DNA of 64,000 nucleotides from Bin87 sp965116785 (GTDB lineage: Bacteria > Chloroflexota > Dehalococcoidia > Lucifugimonadales > UBA3495): assembly GCA_965116785.1 (NCBI GenBank), contig OZ220731.1, forward strand, positions 1,798,001 to 1,862,000, given 5' to 3'. The notes under the pieces were generated by a model. It had not been told where the DNA came from and searched no databases. It saw only the letters and a list, made by a program, of their open reading frames with translations. Of the stretch, positions 22,130-30,364 are shown in pieces. Each line of letters opens with the position of its first letter. Position 1 is the stretch's first letter. The position numbers and the translations under genes are program-made.

Positions 22130-23746
22130 TCACTGAGCCTCAAACTCGGGGGTGCCTGATTCTGGGCGCCAGCTCATTGCAACGAAAGCAGTGGCGGGTG
22201 GCGCGACGGTCATTGCTGCGACTGGGATCCTGCGCATCTGCGGAAATAGTAGCACATCGCGTATTGTGGACTGCCCGGTGAGCAGCATAACCAGCCGGTC
22301 GATGCCGATGCCCAGGCCACCGGTAGGCGGCATGCCGTACTCCAGCGCAGTGAGGAAATCGTCGTCGGTACGGTCGGCTTCCTCGTCGTCGTAGGCGTCG
22401 CGCTGATGTTCCTGAGCGGCGAACCGGGCGCGTTGTACTTCGGGGTCGTTCAGCTCCGTATACGAGTTGGCAATCTCCATGCCCGCCGCAAAGGCCTCGA
22501 ACCGCTCGACGTACCCGGGTTTATCCGGGTGGCCCTTGGCCAGGGGAGACATGTCCTCCGGGTAGTCGATCAGGAACGACGGCTGTATCAGGTGCGGCTC
22601 GACGTACACCGAAAGCATCTTGTCGATAAGGCGGCCGCGGGCCTCGCGTGGGCCGGGTTCCAGCCCCAATTCTCGGCACTTTCCGGTCAGCGATTCAGCG
22701 TCGGGGTAATCTTCGATGTCTACTCCACTGCGCCGCTGGAGTTCCTCGCGCAGTGACAGACGAGGCCAGGGCGGGGTGAAGTCGATGACATGGTCACCGA
22801 CGGTGACTTGCATACCTTCTCGCACATCCTGTGCCAAGGAGGAAACGAGCGACTCCACCATCTCCATCACGGAGTTGTAATCGGCGTAGGCCTCGTACGA
22901 CTCTAACAGCGTGAATTCAGGGTTGTGGTCCTGGTCTATTCCCTCGTTGCGGAAGACGCGGCCTATTTCGTAGACCTTGTCCAGTCCGCCAACGATCAGG
23001 CGCTTCAGGTACAACTCGGTGGCGATGCGCAGGTATAGCTGTTCGTCCAACGCGTTGTGGTGGGTGATAAACGGTCGGGCGTGGGCGCCCGCCGGAATAG
23101 GCACCAGTATCGGCGTGTCCACCTCAACGAACCCGCGACCGTCCAGGAAACGACGGATGCCGCCGATGATACGGCTGCGCTGCACAAAGGTGTCGGCGAC
23201 CTCGGGGTTTGCAATCAGGTCCAGGTAGCGTTGGCGGTAGCGGGTTTCGACATCCCTCAGGCCGTGCCACTTTTCGGGCAGGGGGCGCATGCCCTTGGCC
23301 AGGATGGTCAACGCGTGCGCCTCGATGGTGGGCTGGCCGGTGCGGGTCCGCATCATGTCACCGTCCACGCCGAGGAAATCGCCGAGGTCAAGATCCTGGA
23401 GAACTGCATACTCGTCGCCCAGCACGTTCTGCCGCAGCATCGCCTGTACCACGCCCGACGAGTCACGCAGATCGAGGAATGCCGCCCGACCCATCACACG
23501 CATCGACACTATGCGTCCGGCGACGCTGATTCCAGCCGCGCGTTCGAGCGCTTCATCTTCCTCGGCGTCCTTGAAAAGGACGATGGCTTCTTCAGCGGTG
23601 CGGCTGCGTCGGAACCGCGGGGGATATGGATCGACGCCACGCTGCCGGATGCGCTGCAACTTGGCCCGGCGGCTGTCCAGATTGGCCTGCAGGCTTCCGG
23701 GATTATCCGGCGACTCGTCCTGGATTGTTTCGGGCGACTGGCTCAT
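22130..23746 (-). CDS. lysS: Lysine--tRNA ligase, class II
   Basis: A 538-residue class II synthetase with an N-terminal OB-fold anticodon domain (VSVAGRIVSMRVMGRAAFLD) and catalytic core: motif 2 around IGRVFRNEGIDQDHNPEFTL and motif 3 GIGIDRLVMLLTGQSTIRDV. The C-terminus runs about 30 residues beyond the usual end (RIPVAAMTVAPPATAFVAMS), a tail I cannot assign. It charges tRNA-Lys. A promoter about 230 bases upstream implies a long leader. Confidence 0.96.
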   Translation of the reverse strand: MSQSPETIQDESPDNPGSLQANLDSRRAKLQRIRQRGVDPYPPRFRRSRTAEEAIVLFKDAEEDEALERAAGISVAGRIVSMRVMGRAAFLDLRDSSGVVQAMLRQNVLGDEYAVLQDLDLGDFLGVDGDMMRTRTGQPTIEAHALTILAKGMRPLPEKWHGLRDVETRYRQRYLDLIANPEVADTFVQRSRIIGGIRRFLDGRGFVEVDTPILVPIPAGAHARPFITHHNALDEQLYLRIATELYLKRLIVGGLDKVYEIGRVFRNEGIDQDHNPEFTLLESYEAYADYNSVMEMVESLVSSLAQDVREGMQVTVGDHVIDFTPPWPRLSLREELQRRSGVDIEDYPDAESLTGKCRELGLEPGPREARGRLIDKMLSVYVEPHLIQPSFLIDYPEDMSPLAKGHPDKPGYVERFEAFAAGMEIANSYTELNDPEVQRARFAAQEHQRDAYDDEEADRTDDDFLTALEYGMPPTGGLGIGIDRLVMLLTGQSTIRDVLLFPQMRRIPVAAMTVAPPATAFVAMSWRPESGTPEFEAQ

Positions 23747-24138
23747 GGCGCTTTGACGAGGAATATCACGGCGGGGATCAGGTTATAGAGCTGTTGGTGG
23801 ACCCTTTGGGTGTTCGCGAGTATGGGAGCCTCAAACCCGGATCCTTGGAATGCACCGCATTTGCGTCGCCGTTTGGAGTGTTGCTGAACGCTCGGGACCG
23901 ACCCCAACAAGGGCCAAGGCGGCGTTTACATCAAACCGGGGAGAGGCTTGTCCAGCCTGCTCCCACGCCCTGAATTGTATGTCGGGCGTCTACTCTTGTA
24001 AAGCGAAACCGGGACAACTTTGCGGTTGCGCGCGATGACAACAACGAAGAGGAACGTCTAAAATCCTAGGGAAATCGTTCCGCCATAGACGGCCACTATC
24101 GCCATACAGTCAGGGAACCATTCAAGTGAGGTGAATTC
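23747..24138. other. Intergenic region: lysS promoter and long leader
   Basis: This 392-base gap separates divergent lysS (-) and the Yip1 gene (+). It holds the promoter at 23974-24002. The leader of about 220 bases has no T-box core (AGGGTGG-type) and no riboswitch I can recognise. On the plus side GAGGTG precedes the ATG at 24139, but I find no clear promoter. Confidence 0.5.
23974..24002 (-). promoter_or_regulatory. Sigma70-type promoter for lysS
   Basis: Minus-strand TTTACA and TACAAT separated by 17 bases. The transcript would begin near 23967, about 220 bases before the lysS start. Confidence 0.55.
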
Positions 24139-24681
24139 ATGATCCAGAGAATGATCGGAGCGGCGTTGTTCAACGCTGAAACATACGAGGAAATTGAAGC
24201 CGACCCGAGTGCCATAGGGCAGGCTGTACTGGTAGTCCTCCTGGTCACCCTTTGTGGCGCCGTGGGCGGCATCATCGGAGGTCTGTTGGGTGACGCCTCT
24301 GCCCTAAAGATTGTGCTGGGCGTGGTCGCCGGCCTGGTGTTTGGAATCGTGCGCTGGGCAATCTGGGTGTCCGTGCTGAGCCTGGTGGGCGGGATGATGC
24401 TCCGCACCGGAAGCACCCATACCAGCTGGGCGGAGATCGGCCGTGTGGTCGGATTTGCCTATACGCCGGGTGTTCTGTCGATCTTCAGCTTCGTGCCTTT
24501 CATCGGCTGGCTGTTCCCGTTGGTAGCCTGGCTGTGGACGTTGGCAGCGGTGACCGTGGCGGTGCGGCAGGCGCTGGACTTCGAATCTACGGGTCGCGCA
24601 ATCGCCGTTGTGCTACTCGCCGCCGTCATCGGATTCATCCCGTGGATCATTATCGTGATCGTGCAGGCAACGCTGCTGTAA
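24139..24681 (+). CDS. Yip1 family membrane protein
   Basis: A 180-residue protein with about five hydrophobic segments (AVLVVLLVTLCGAVGGIIGG, LKIVLGVVAGLVFG, FAYTPGVLSIFSFVPFIG, LVAWLWTLAAVTVAV, IAVVLLAAVIGFIPWIIIVI). The N-terminal MIQRMIGAALFNAETYEEIE plus the FAYTPGVL motif is typical of bacterial Yip1-domain proteins. Function in bacteria is unknown. The ATG has GAGGTG upstream, and a strong hairpin follows the stop, so it is a single-gene unit. Confidence 0.88.
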   Translation: MIQRMIGAALFNAETYEEIEADPSAIGQAVLVVLLVTLCGAVGGIIGGLLGDASALKIVLGVVAGLVFGIVRWAIWVSVLSLVGGMMLRTGSTHTSWAEIGRVVGFAYTPGVLSIFSFVPFIGWLFPLVAWLWTLAAVTVAVRQALDFESTGRAIAVVLLAAVIGFIPWIIIVIVQATLL

Positions 24682-24720
24682 CAAGACGGTAGACAGACCC
24701 ACCTCTTGCGGGAACTTGTC

Positions 24721-24745
24721 GAGCCGGCCATCCAATGGCCGGCTC
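24721..24745 (+). terminator. Terminator hairpin after the Yip1 gene
   Basis: GAGCCGGCCAT-CCA-ATGGCCGGCTC, a perfect 11-base-pair stem 40 bases after the stop, with only a weak T-run. Confidence 0.7.
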
Positions 24746-24848
24746 GTTGCATTAACCAGAGACGGTCCAACGGTCGCGATGAGTCGCTGAGGCCGGGTTG
24801 CGCGATTGGCCGCCATGTAGTAGGCGCAGCAAACCCCATGCGCAACGC

Positions 24849-24876
24849 TTTATAGTTCGCGCCAGTTTGATGTAAT
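24849..24876 (+). promoter_or_regulatory. Possible promoter for the 5-FCL-like gene
   Basis: TTTATA and TGTAAT with a 16-base spacer, about 40 bases before the start at 24918. Confidence 0.4.
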
Positions 24877-24917
24877 CTTGGGCCCAAACGTGGACCCAAA
24901 CAAGTGGTGGGATACAC

Positions 24918-25652
24918 ATGCGTGACAAATGGGCAATTCGCGAATCGGTGTGGACCGCGCTGGAAACGGCCCGCGTAGTCCGGGGAAAGTCGGTACACGA
25001 CAGGATACCGAACTTCATCGGCAGCGAAGCGGCGGCGACCCTGGCATCCGAGTTGCCGGAATGGGAAGCCGCCCGCGCCATCAAAAGCAACCCCGACCAA
25101 GCGCAACGGCCGCTGCGTCAACTTGCCCTTGAACAGGGCAAGCTGCTCTACATGGCCGTCCCGAGGCTCAAGGACGAGAGGGTTTTCATCGAGCTGGACC
25201 CGGCCTGCGCCGAGGTGGTACCGGCCAAGGCGGCCACCATCTCGGGGGCTTTCAAGGCCGGCCGACCGGTTTACGTGCACGAGATGCAGCCCATTGACCT
25301 GGTGGTGTCCGGTTCGGTAGCGGTCAACGGTCAGGGCGTCCGCATCGGCAAAGGCGGAGGGTTTGCTGACCTGGAGTACGGGCTGGCGGCGGCGGCCGGC
25401 GTAGTGCGACCGGGCACGCCCGTGATCAGCACGGTCCACCCGATGCAGCTGCTGGACGAGGACCTGCCGTGGACGCAGCACGACGTGCCGCTGGACATCG
25501 TGGTCACAACCGACAATGTCATTCGATGCGGCGGGGCCAACGAAGAATTACCGCGTCCGAAGGGCATTTACTGGGAAGACCTCGATGAGCGCAAGATCCG
25601 GTCCATTCCGCTGCTGGTGAAGCTGCGGCAAGAAAACGCACCGGGCAATTGA
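24918..25652 (+). CDS. 5-formyltetrahydrofolate cyclo-ligase family protein
   Basis: A 244-residue protein of the 5-FCL/MTHFS family in its longer, plant-like COG0212 form. Seen: IRESVWTALETARVV at the start, a basic stretch around FIGSEAAATLASELPEWEAA, and the signature RIGKGGGFADLEYGLAAAAG with the phosphate-binding glycines; VISTVHPMQLLDEDLPWTQH follows. Canonical members use ATP to convert 5-formyl-THF to methenyl-THF; long-form members can act in other folate or thiamine-related roles. It stands alone between two hairpins. Confidence 0.85.
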   Translation: MRDKWAIRESVWTALETARVVRGKSVHDRIPNFIGSEAAATLASELPEWEAARAIKSNPDQAQRPLRQLALEQGKLLYMAVPRLKDERVFIELDPACAEVVPAKAATISGAFKAGRPVYVHEMQPIDLVVSGSVAVNGQGVRIGKGGGFADLEYGLAAAAGVVRPGTPVISTVHPMQLLDEDLPWTQHDVPLDIVVTTDNVIRCGGANEELPRPKGIYWEDLDERKIRSIPLLVKLRQENAPGN

Positions 25653-25685
25653 GCCGGCATTAACCGGTTGCAATCGCAAACTGAA

Positions 25686-25707
25686 GGGGCGGCCGATTGG
25701 CCGCCCC
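25686..25707. terminator. Bidirectional terminator hairpin
   Basis: GGGGCGGCC-GATT-GGCCGCCCC, a perfect 9-base-pair stem between convergent genes ending at 25652 (+) and 25743 (-). Confidence 0.75.
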
Positions 25708-25742
25708 CAAGCTTTGGCAGTTTTCTTGTCAGCGGTACGCGA

Positions 25743-26516
25743 CTAGGACTCCAGCTTGACCGGATTGCGCAACACACCGATGCCGCTGATGTCGATCTCG
25801 CAGACGGCGCCGTCCGCCATGTCGGACGTGGTGCCCGGCGTGCCGGTGAAGATGCAGTCGCCGGCCTCCAGGGTCACGTACTTGGTGATGAACTCGATCA
25901 TCGTGGGCACATCGAAGATCAGATGCGCGGTGGTCTCGTTCTGCTCCTCGTTGCCGTTGACGCGGGTCCGCAGGTGCTGGGCGTGGGGGTCGGCGTCGGT
26001 CTCGATCCACGGACCCATGGGAGAGAAGGTGTCGGCGGACTTGGCGCGCCACCAGTCGGAGTTGTTCTCCCGGCGGTCCTTTTGCTGCCAGTCGCGAGCC
26101 GAGACGTCATTGCCGCAGGTGTAGCCCAGCACGTGGCTCAGCGCGTCGGCCTTCGAGACGTTGCGGCACTTGTCCTTGATGACCACGACCATTTCGCCCT
26201 CGGCGTCGAAACGCTGCACTTCCTTCGGGCGGACGATGGCGTCCTCGGGGCCGATGACGCTGGTGGGGGTCTTGTGGAAGATCATGGGGTATTCGGGGGC
26301 CGGCCGGTCGCCGATATGGCTGGTGTAATTGAGACCCATGGCGAGGATCTTGCCCGGCATCACCGGCGACAACAGCTTCACGTCGGACAGGGAATGCGTA
26401 TGGTCGGTCAGTTTGATGTCGGCATCAAAGATGCTTCCGTCGATGGCGGTTACATTGTCACCGTCAACGACGCCGAAATGCTCGGATCCGTGGGCGATGT
26501 AACGAGCGATTTTCAT
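25743..26516 (-). CDS. Fumarylacetoacetate hydrolase family protein
   Basis: A 257-residue FAH-fold protein: MKIARYIAHGSEHFGVVDGD, AMGLNYTSHIGDRPAPEYPM, IVRPKEVQRFDAEGEMVVVI with the metal glutamates, YTCGNDVSARDWQ, and DCIFTGTPGTTSDM near the end. Members hydrolyse or decarboxylate beta-diketo acids in aromatic and other ring catabolism, or tautomerise/decarboxylate oxaloacetate. The ATG at 26516 has GGAGG upstream. The next gene upstream on the same strand is an MDR dehydrogenase, 71 bases away, so a shared catabolic unit is plausible. Confidence 0.9.
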   Translation of the reverse strand: MKIARYIAHGSEHFGVVDGDNVTAIDGSIFDADIKLTDHTHSLSDVKLLSPVMPGKILAMGLNYTSHIGDRPAPEYPMIFHKTPTSVIGPEDAIVRPKEVQRFDAEGEMVVVIKDKCRNVSKADALSHVLGYTCGNDVSARDWQQKDRRENNSDWWRAKSADTFSPMGPWIETDADPHAQHLRTRVNGNEEQNETTAHLIFDVPTMIEFITKYVTLEAGDCIFTGTPGTTSDMADGAVCEIDISGIGVLRNPVKLES

Positions 26517-26587
26517 GGTGGGAGTGCCTCCATTGGGATGTGGTGAGCTATTTGGCGTGCGATATTGTACCAAAAGCCACCGGCTGC

Positions 26588-27622
26588 TCAGTGTTCGATA
26601 ACCAGCTTGCCGTAGAAGTCCCGGTCGTGCATCACGTGGTGCGCTTCGCCGACCCCGTCCAGAGGGAAGGTCCGGCCCACGATGCCCCGCAGCGCTCCCT
26701 GGTTCACCATCTTCATGGCGTCGGCCATGGTCCGGCGACTACGCCCGCCGCTGCCCATCAGGTGCAGGGGACGACCGTGGAGGATGGACAGGTCCATGGG
26801 CGTCTGGCTGCCGGAGGTGACGCCGGTGATGACCAGCCGGCCCTCGTGCTTGAGGCACAGCATGTTCTCGTGCCAGACGTCTGCGCCGACACAATCGTAC
26901 ACCACGTCCACCCCCTGCCCGTCGGTGAGTTCTTTCACCCGCTCGCTGACGCTGTCGACCTCGCGGTAGTTGATGACCTCGTCGGCGCCCCATTTCTTCG
27001 CCTCTTCCAACTTCCAGTCGCTGCCGGCGGTGGTGATCACCCGGCAACCCATCATCTTGGCGATTTGGATGCCCATGCTGCCCACGCCGGAGCCGGCGGC
27101 CTGGACCAGCACGTCGTCCCAGGGCTGCAGCTTCGCCTGGGTAATGAGGCAGTGCCAGGAGGTGTGCAGGGCAATGGGCAACGCCGAGGCCTCGGCAAAG
27201 GACATCTCATCCGGGATGGTGTACGCGTTGACGGCCGGCGCGACCACATACTCGGCGTGTCCACCATCCAGGTCGACGCCGATGCGCTGCTGTCGCGCGC
27301 ACCACTGGTCGTGTCCGGCGGAGCAGTGCTCGCACAAGTTATGCCCGCCGCACTTGACCCGGTTGTCGATCAGGATACGATCGCCGATCTGAAGATCCGT
27401 GCCGGAGTCGGGGCTGATCTGCACCACTTCACCGGCCAGGTCGCAGCCCAGGATGTGCGGAAACCGGCGGCAGTTGCCGGCCCGCAGGTTCAGGTCCAGG
27501 TGATTGAGCGCACTTGCGCCGACGCGGATCAATATCTCGCCCGGGCTGATCTCAGGATCAGGCCGGTCGCCGTGCACCAGCACGTCGGTGCCGCCGGTTT
27601 CGTTGATGTAAACGGCTTTCAT
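26588..27622 (-). CDS. Zinc-type alcohol dehydrogenase/quinone reductase-like MDR protein
   Basis: A 344-residue medium-chain dehydrogenase: MKAVYINETGGTDVLVHGDR, LDLNLRAGNCRRFPHILGCD, structural zinc cysteines in GHNLCEHCSAGHDQWC, nucleotide site VQAAGSGVGSMGIQIAKMMG. The first catalytic-zinc cysteine region reads LNHLDLN, as in quinone-oxidoreductase-like members, so the catalytic zinc may be lost. The long open frame reaches 27916, but GGAGGG just before the ATG at 27622 and homology at MKAV fix the start. It is not close in sequence to the other MDR protein at 13626. Confidence 0.88.
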   Translation of the reverse strand: MKAVYINETGGTDVLVHGDRPDPEISPGEILIRVGASALNHLDLNLRAGNCRRFPHILGCDLAGEVVQISPDSGTDLQIGDRILIDNRVKCGGHNLCEHCSAGHDQWCARQQRIGVDLDGGHAEYVVAPAVNAYTIPDEMSFAEASALPIALHTSWHCLITQAKLQPWDDVLVQAAGSGVGSMGIQIAKMMGCRVITTAGSDWKLEEAKKWGADEVINYREVDSVSERVKELTDGQGVDVVYDCVGADVWHENMLCLKHEGRLVITGVTSGSQTPMDLSILHGRPLHLMGSGGRSRRTMADAMKMVNQGALRGIVGRTFPLDGVGEAHHVMHDRDFYGKLVIEH

Positions 27623-27737
27623 GGTGGGTTCCCTCCGATCGCCATGGTAACGACGGCAGTGTAAAGCGGGCACGGCAGGCCGGCAAATCAGTGCTAAAGT
27701 TGCCGCCCCACACCGCAGAACAGGAGCGGCAGACACG

Positions 27738-28142
27738 ATGGAATTCATCGCCAACCCCACCAAACAGCAGTTAGCAGTGATCGAGCACGGCCTGGACGAA
27801 TACAACGCCGGCGTTGCCTCGGCCCGCTCCGTCACTCGAGTGCGCGCGGTCTGCGTCGAATCCGGCGACGTCGTGGCTGGGTTGGAAGGTGCGGCGTACT
27901 GGGGGAAGCTCCACATCAGGCTCTTGTGGGTACATCCGGATCACCAATCCAAAGGTCTCGGCAGCCGCCTGATGAGGTGGGCCGAGTCCCGCGCCAAAGA
28001 ACTGAACTGTGCTTCGATCATGGTCGATACGATGTCGTTCCAAGCCCCCGAGTTTTACGCCAAGCTGGGATACCACCAATTCGGACTATCCGAGGGGTAC
28101 CAAGGGGGAGCGAGCAGGCATTACTTCGAGAAGCAGTTCTAG
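27738..28142 (+). CDS. GNAT family N-acetyltransferase
   Basis: A 134-residue acetyltransferase. LLWVHPDHQSKGLGSRLMRW carries the acetyl-CoA loop (QxxGxG/A), and FYAKLGYHQFGLSEGYQGG is the usual C-terminal part. Acceptor unknown. The sequence lines up best with the small GNATs that end in a HYFEKQF-like tail. The start has AGGAGCG. It is a single gene between divergent and tandem catabolic genes. Confidence 0.88.
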   Translation: MEFIANPTKQQLAVIEHGLDEYNAGVASARSVTRVRAVCVESGDVVAGLEGAAYWGKLHIRLLWVHPDHQSKGLGSRLMRWAESRAKELNCASIMVDTMSFQAPEFYAKLGYHQFGLSEGYQGGASRHYFEKQF

Positions 28143-28243
28143 CGGGAACCGTCGTCTGACGTGCGGTTCCGCAGGGAGTTCACGCCATCTGCATTCGTAA
28201 AGTTGTGCCGCGGGCCTCGGTGCGCAACCCAAGGCACAATTCC

Positions 28244-28252
28244 TGCTACAAT
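28244..28252 (+). promoter_or_regulatory. Extended -10 promoter for the Ldh-family gene
   Basis: TGCTACAAT, about 50 bases before the start at 28303. There is no clear -35; the TGC extension and near-perfect hexamer support it. Confidence 0.45.
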
Positions 28253-28302
28253 CCCAGCCATCCCGATTATCCATGCCAGCGTAGCCCCACGGAGGCACTC
28301 CC

Positions 28303-29355
28303 ATGCCCGTCTTCACCCCCGAATACCTGGAAAAGGCCGCCTACCACATCTACGTAGCCAAGGGCACGCCGCCCGACGAGGCCAAGATCGTTGCCACGCA
28401 CCAGGTGAAGGCCAACCTCGTCGGCCACGATTCCCACGGCGTCATCCATATTCCCGAGTACTGTGAGCGCATTGACCGGGGCCATATTGTGCCCGGCGCG
28501 CCATTCGAGGTACTCAGCGAGACGCCCACCACCGCAGTGGTCGACGGCCACTGGGGTTTCGGCTTCGTCGTGACCGAAAGGGCCACCCGCATGGCCTTGG
28601 CCAAGGCCAAGGAGAACGGCGTCGCCGCCTTCACCATCCGGCGCCAGAGCCACATCGGGCGACTGGGTGACTACCCCACCATCTGCGCCCAGGAGGGCAT
28701 GATCGCCCTGCTCACCGCGGACTCCGGCGCCGGCCCCAAGGCCGTGGCTCCCTTCGGCGGCCGCGCCCGCCGGCTGGGCACAAACCCCATCTGCATTGGC
28801 GTGCCCAGCAACCTGCCCGGTCAGGTGCTGCTGGACATGGCGACCTCCGCCGTCGCCGCCGGCAAGATCGGCCTGGCCCGCAACCGCGGCGAGCAAATTC
28901 CCACCGGCTGGATCGTGGACAAGGACGGCAACCCGACCAACGACCCCAACGACTATTCGGCCGGCGGGGCGATCCTGCCCGTGGGCGCGGACCAGGGACA
29001 CAAGGGCTTTGGGCTGTCTTTCATGGTGGAGATGTTCTCCGGCCTGTTGACCGGGCTCGGTTTCGGTATCGACCCTCAAGCGCGCCACAACGACGGCTGC
29101 TTCCTGGCGGTCTTCGACGTGTCGAAGTTCCGTCCCCTGGAGGACTTCAAGCAGGAGATGACCGAGTTCGCCGAGTTCGTGAAGACGTCGCCGCCGGCCC
29201 CCGGTTTCAGCGAGGTTTTGTACCCCGGTGAGATTGAGTACCGGACCGAGTTGCAGCGTCGCGAAAACGGCGTTTTCATCGAGGACGAGACCTGGCGGCA
29301 GATCACCGAACTCATGGAAGAGGTGGGCGTGACCGAGGCCGTAGGCCAGCCGTAA
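28303..29355 (+). CDS. Ldh family oxidoreductase (malate/L-lactate/sulfolactate dehydrogenase-like)
   Basis: A 350-residue member of the Ldh2/ComC/YlbC family, NAD(P)-dependent 2-hydroxy acid dehydrogenases unrelated to Rossmann LDH. Seen: HQVKANLVGHDSHGVIHIPE with the catalytic histidine, RQSHIGRLGDYPTI, RLGTNPICIGVP and GADQGHKGFGLSFMVEMFSG. ComC (sulfolactate dehydrogenase) is one known function. A TauE/SafE exporter follows 104 bases downstream, and a ComDE-like decarboxylase lies 25 kb away, which makes sulfolactate a candidate substrate; malate, lactate or ureidoglycolate are alternatives. The start has ACGGAGGC. Confidence 0.9.
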   Translation: MPVFTPEYLEKAAYHIYVAKGTPPDEAKIVATHQVKANLVGHDSHGVIHIPEYCERIDRGHIVPGAPFEVLSETPTTAVVDGHWGFGFVVTERATRMALAKAKENGVAAFTIRRQSHIGRLGDYPTICAQEGMIALLTADSGAGPKAVAPFGGRARRLGTNPICIGVPSNLPGQVLLDMATSAVAAGKIGLARNRGEQIPTGWIVDKDGNPTNDPNDYSAGGAILPVGADQGHKGFGLSFMVEMFSGLLTGLGFGIDPQARHNDGCFLAVFDVSKFRPLEDFKQEMTEFAEFVKTSPPAPGFSEVLYPGEIEYRTELQRRENGVFIEDETWRQITELMEEVGVTEAVGQP

Positions 29356-29422
29356 CCTCCGTCGCTATTTCCCGACCAGATATCACCGTGTTTTCGCACG
29401 GAGATTGGCGTATCGCCTACCC

Positions 29423-29450
29423 TTGGTCGCCGGCGCTGCTGGCGTAACAT
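29423..29450 (+). promoter_or_regulatory. Promoter for a probably leaderless TauE/SafE gene
   Basis: TTGGTC and TAACAT with a 16-base spacer. The -10 ends 9 bases before the ATG at 29460, and no Shine-Dalgarno sequence lies between. Confidence 0.45.
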
Positions 29451-29459
29451 CGTCGCGCC

Positions 29460-30305
29460 ATGACCCTGGTTGACATCGGGCTGCCGTCGGACGTGTTGAT
29501 CTGGCACGCCGCGCTGCTGGCGGTGATCTCGTTCCTGGTGGGCATCCTCGGCGGGTTTGTGGGATTGGCCCTGGGTACCATGCGCCTGCCGGCTATGCTG
29601 CTGTTGGGAATGCCGGCGCCGGCCGCCGGCGGCACCAACATTCTGGTAAGCAGCCTGGCGTCCCTCGCCGGTACGATCCGCCACCTTCGGGCCGGCCGGG
29701 TGAACCTGCGCATCGTGCTGACGATGGGCGTGCCCGCCTTCATCGGCGCGTTCATCGGCGGCTGGTTCAGCGACGTGACGCCGGAGCACCTGCTCATCGC
29801 GCTGGCCGGCGCGCTGGTCTTCTGGCAAGGCGTGGAGTTCCTCATCATCGCCCGGGACCGGATCCGCTCCGGCCAGTCCAGCGGCGCGCTGTTCGGCCAG
29901 GGACTGGAGGGTTCGCCGGGCCTGTTCACCCCCACCCGCATGGCCGCGGAGGGCGGCATCGGTTTTGCGGTGGGAATGCTGGGAGGCGCGGTCGGACTGA
30001 TCCTGGGGAGCATCCGCCTGCCCGCGTTGGTGCGCATCCTGAGAGTTGACCCGCGGATCGCCGCCGGCACCAACCTGTTCATCGGCTTCGTGATGGGCGC
30101 GGCCGGCTGGATCGGCCACGTGATCCACGGTCAGGTCGATTGGGTGATCCTCGCCTTGATGGGGCCGATGGCGATGATCGGCAGCTATCTGGGAGCCAAT
30201 CTGACCGGCAGGGTCAACCTGAACCTGCTGATCCTGGCCATGGGGCTGACGCTGCTGGTGGTGGGTGTCCTGCTGGTCTGGCAGGGAGTCGCGGGCCTGC
30301 TCTGA
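29460..30305 (+). CDS. TauE/SafE family anion exporter
   Basis: A 281-residue integral membrane protein with two homologous halves of about four segments. Each half begins with a G-rich reentrant stretch: FLVGILGGFVGLALGTMRLP (first) and VGMLGGAVGLILGSIRLPAL (second), and both then have an AGTNL/GGTNI motif. The family exports sulfite, sulfoacetate or other anions. Downstream of an Ldh/ComC-type dehydrogenase it could remove sulfite from sulfonate degradation; that is inference. Confidence 0.88.
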   Translation: MTLVDIGLPSDVLIWHAALLAVISFLVGILGGFVGLALGTMRLPAMLLLGMPAPAAGGTNILVSSLASLAGTIRHLRAGRVNLRIVLTMGVPAFIGAFIGGWFSDVTPEHLLIALAGALVFWQGVEFLIIARDRIRSGQSSGALFGQGLEGSPGLFTPTRMAAEGGIGFAVGMLGGAVGLILGSIRLPALVRILRVDPRIAAGTNLFIGFVMGAAGWIGHVIHGQVDWVILALMGPMAMIGSYLGANLTGRVNLNLLILAMGLTLLVVGVLLVWQGVAGLL

Positions 30306-30364
30306 TTCAGCCCGCTATCGGGCCTCAGCCCGAAGCAATTGCCTGACTTTGGCGGGCCGGCCGA

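Noticed and set aside
23747..23960. T-box riboswitch upstream of lysS
   Set aside because: The nearest match (AGGGTCCACC) breaks the conserved AGGGTGG core and has no competing terminator.
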